Program-made: the position numbers and the translations under genes
Origin: Acidimicrobiales bacterium
GTDB taxonomy: Bacteria; Actinomycetota; Acidimicrobiia; Acidimicrobiales; UBA8190
Direction of reading: 5' to 3'
Length of the DNA: 6,092 bases
Assembly (NCBI GenBank): GCA_030042575.1
Contig: JASHZK010000407.1
Span: 1 to 6,092 of the forward strand
Notes under the pieces: generated by a model
Database searches by the model: none
What the model saw: only the letters and a program-made list of their open reading frames with translations
Told to the model about the DNA's origin: nothing
Shown here: one piece after another, positions 5,926-6,092 of the stretch
Layout: each line of letters starts with the position of its first letter
Position numbering within the stretch: the first letter of the stretch is position 1

Positions 5926-6092
5926 CCGACCGACCGATTGCCGCTTCGAACACGACCACGATCTTGCGCGGCGCCAGGGTCGAGGCGGACGCCCGTCGCG
6001 TCGGTCAGGTCGTCAGCGCCGTGTGCCTCGCTGCTTTCGTCCTGGCCACCGGGCTCCTCTTCTGGTCTGGCGCCCACAGAAATGCCCAGATC
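5922..6092 (+). CDS. N-terminal part of a single-pass membrane protein, cut by the right edge
   Basis: Fifty-seven codons are visible from the ATG at 5922 to the window end with no stop. Residues 1-27 are polar with several Arg (RGARVEADARRVGQ at 16-29), followed by one hydrophobic segment (about 30-49, ending FWSG) and then AHRNAQI. The basic residues before the membrane segment predict an N terminus inside and the rest outside. The segment lacks a clear signal-peptidase site, so it is more likely an anchor than a cleaved signal. I do not identify the family with confidence; it resembles small actinobacterial membrane proteins with a short external domain, but the diagnostic part lies beyond the window. 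The ribosome-binding site is weak (GAGG 13 nt upstream), possibly replaced by coupling to the short ORF before it. It is divergent from amt. Confidence 0.6.
   Translation, partial: MTDRPIAASNTTTILRGARVEADARRVGQVVSAVCLAAFVLATGLLFWSGAHRNAQI

Overview
The window looks like chromosomal DNA from a high-GC Gram-positive bacterium of the phylum Actinomycetota. This rests on GC-rich coding sequence, GTG starts, a HAIR-type heat-shock operator in front of dnaK, a TANNNT-type -10 placed as for a leaderless mRNA in front of gpmA, and an 11-bp-phased GlnR-like site in front of an amt-glnK pair. The exact lineage cannot be read from 6 kb; an uncultured group such as Acidimicrobiia is only a guess. No mobile element, CRISPR array, tRNA or rRNA was seen.

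Layout. (1) Positions 1-1234, minus strand: dnaK, N-terminal 411 codons, running off the left edge. Its promoter and HAIR operator lie at 1303-1334, and a run of five G-tracts lies just beyond (1341-1381). (2) Positions 1335-1542: a gene-free divergent region with several hairpins. (3) Positions 1543-1857, plus: a stand-alone STAS-domain protein lacking the usual phosphorylatable Ser/Thr, ending in a 17-bp tandem duplication across its stop codon. (4) Positions 1945-2709, plus: gpmA, a 2,3-bisphosphoglycerate-dependent phosphoglycerate mutase, probably leaderless. (5) Positions 2714-3259, minus: an unrecognised lipoprotein, convergent with gpmA and only 4 bp from it. (6) Positions 3260-3704: a mostly gene-free stretch with one possible 33-residue membrane peptide. 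(7) Positions 3705-4043 and 4090-5655, minus: glnK and amt, in the transcription order amt then glnK. (8) Positions 5656-5921: a regulatory region between diverging genes, with a GlnR-like operator, a LexA-box-like palindrome and a possible short leaderless ORF. (9) Positions 5922-6092, plus: the start of a single-pass membrane protein cut by the right edge.

How the genes work together. Amt and GlnK form the known ammonium-uptake module: Amt conducts ammonium and GlnK plugs it when nitrogen is plentiful. DnaK, the STAS protein and GpmA are separate units for protein folding, probable signalling and glycolysis. Most of the window is ordinary core genome. The points worth following are regulatory (HAIR plus G-tracts, the GlnR-like array, the LexA-like box with the short ORF) and a few protein oddities (the STAS protein without its phosphosite, the Amt pore and loop changes).
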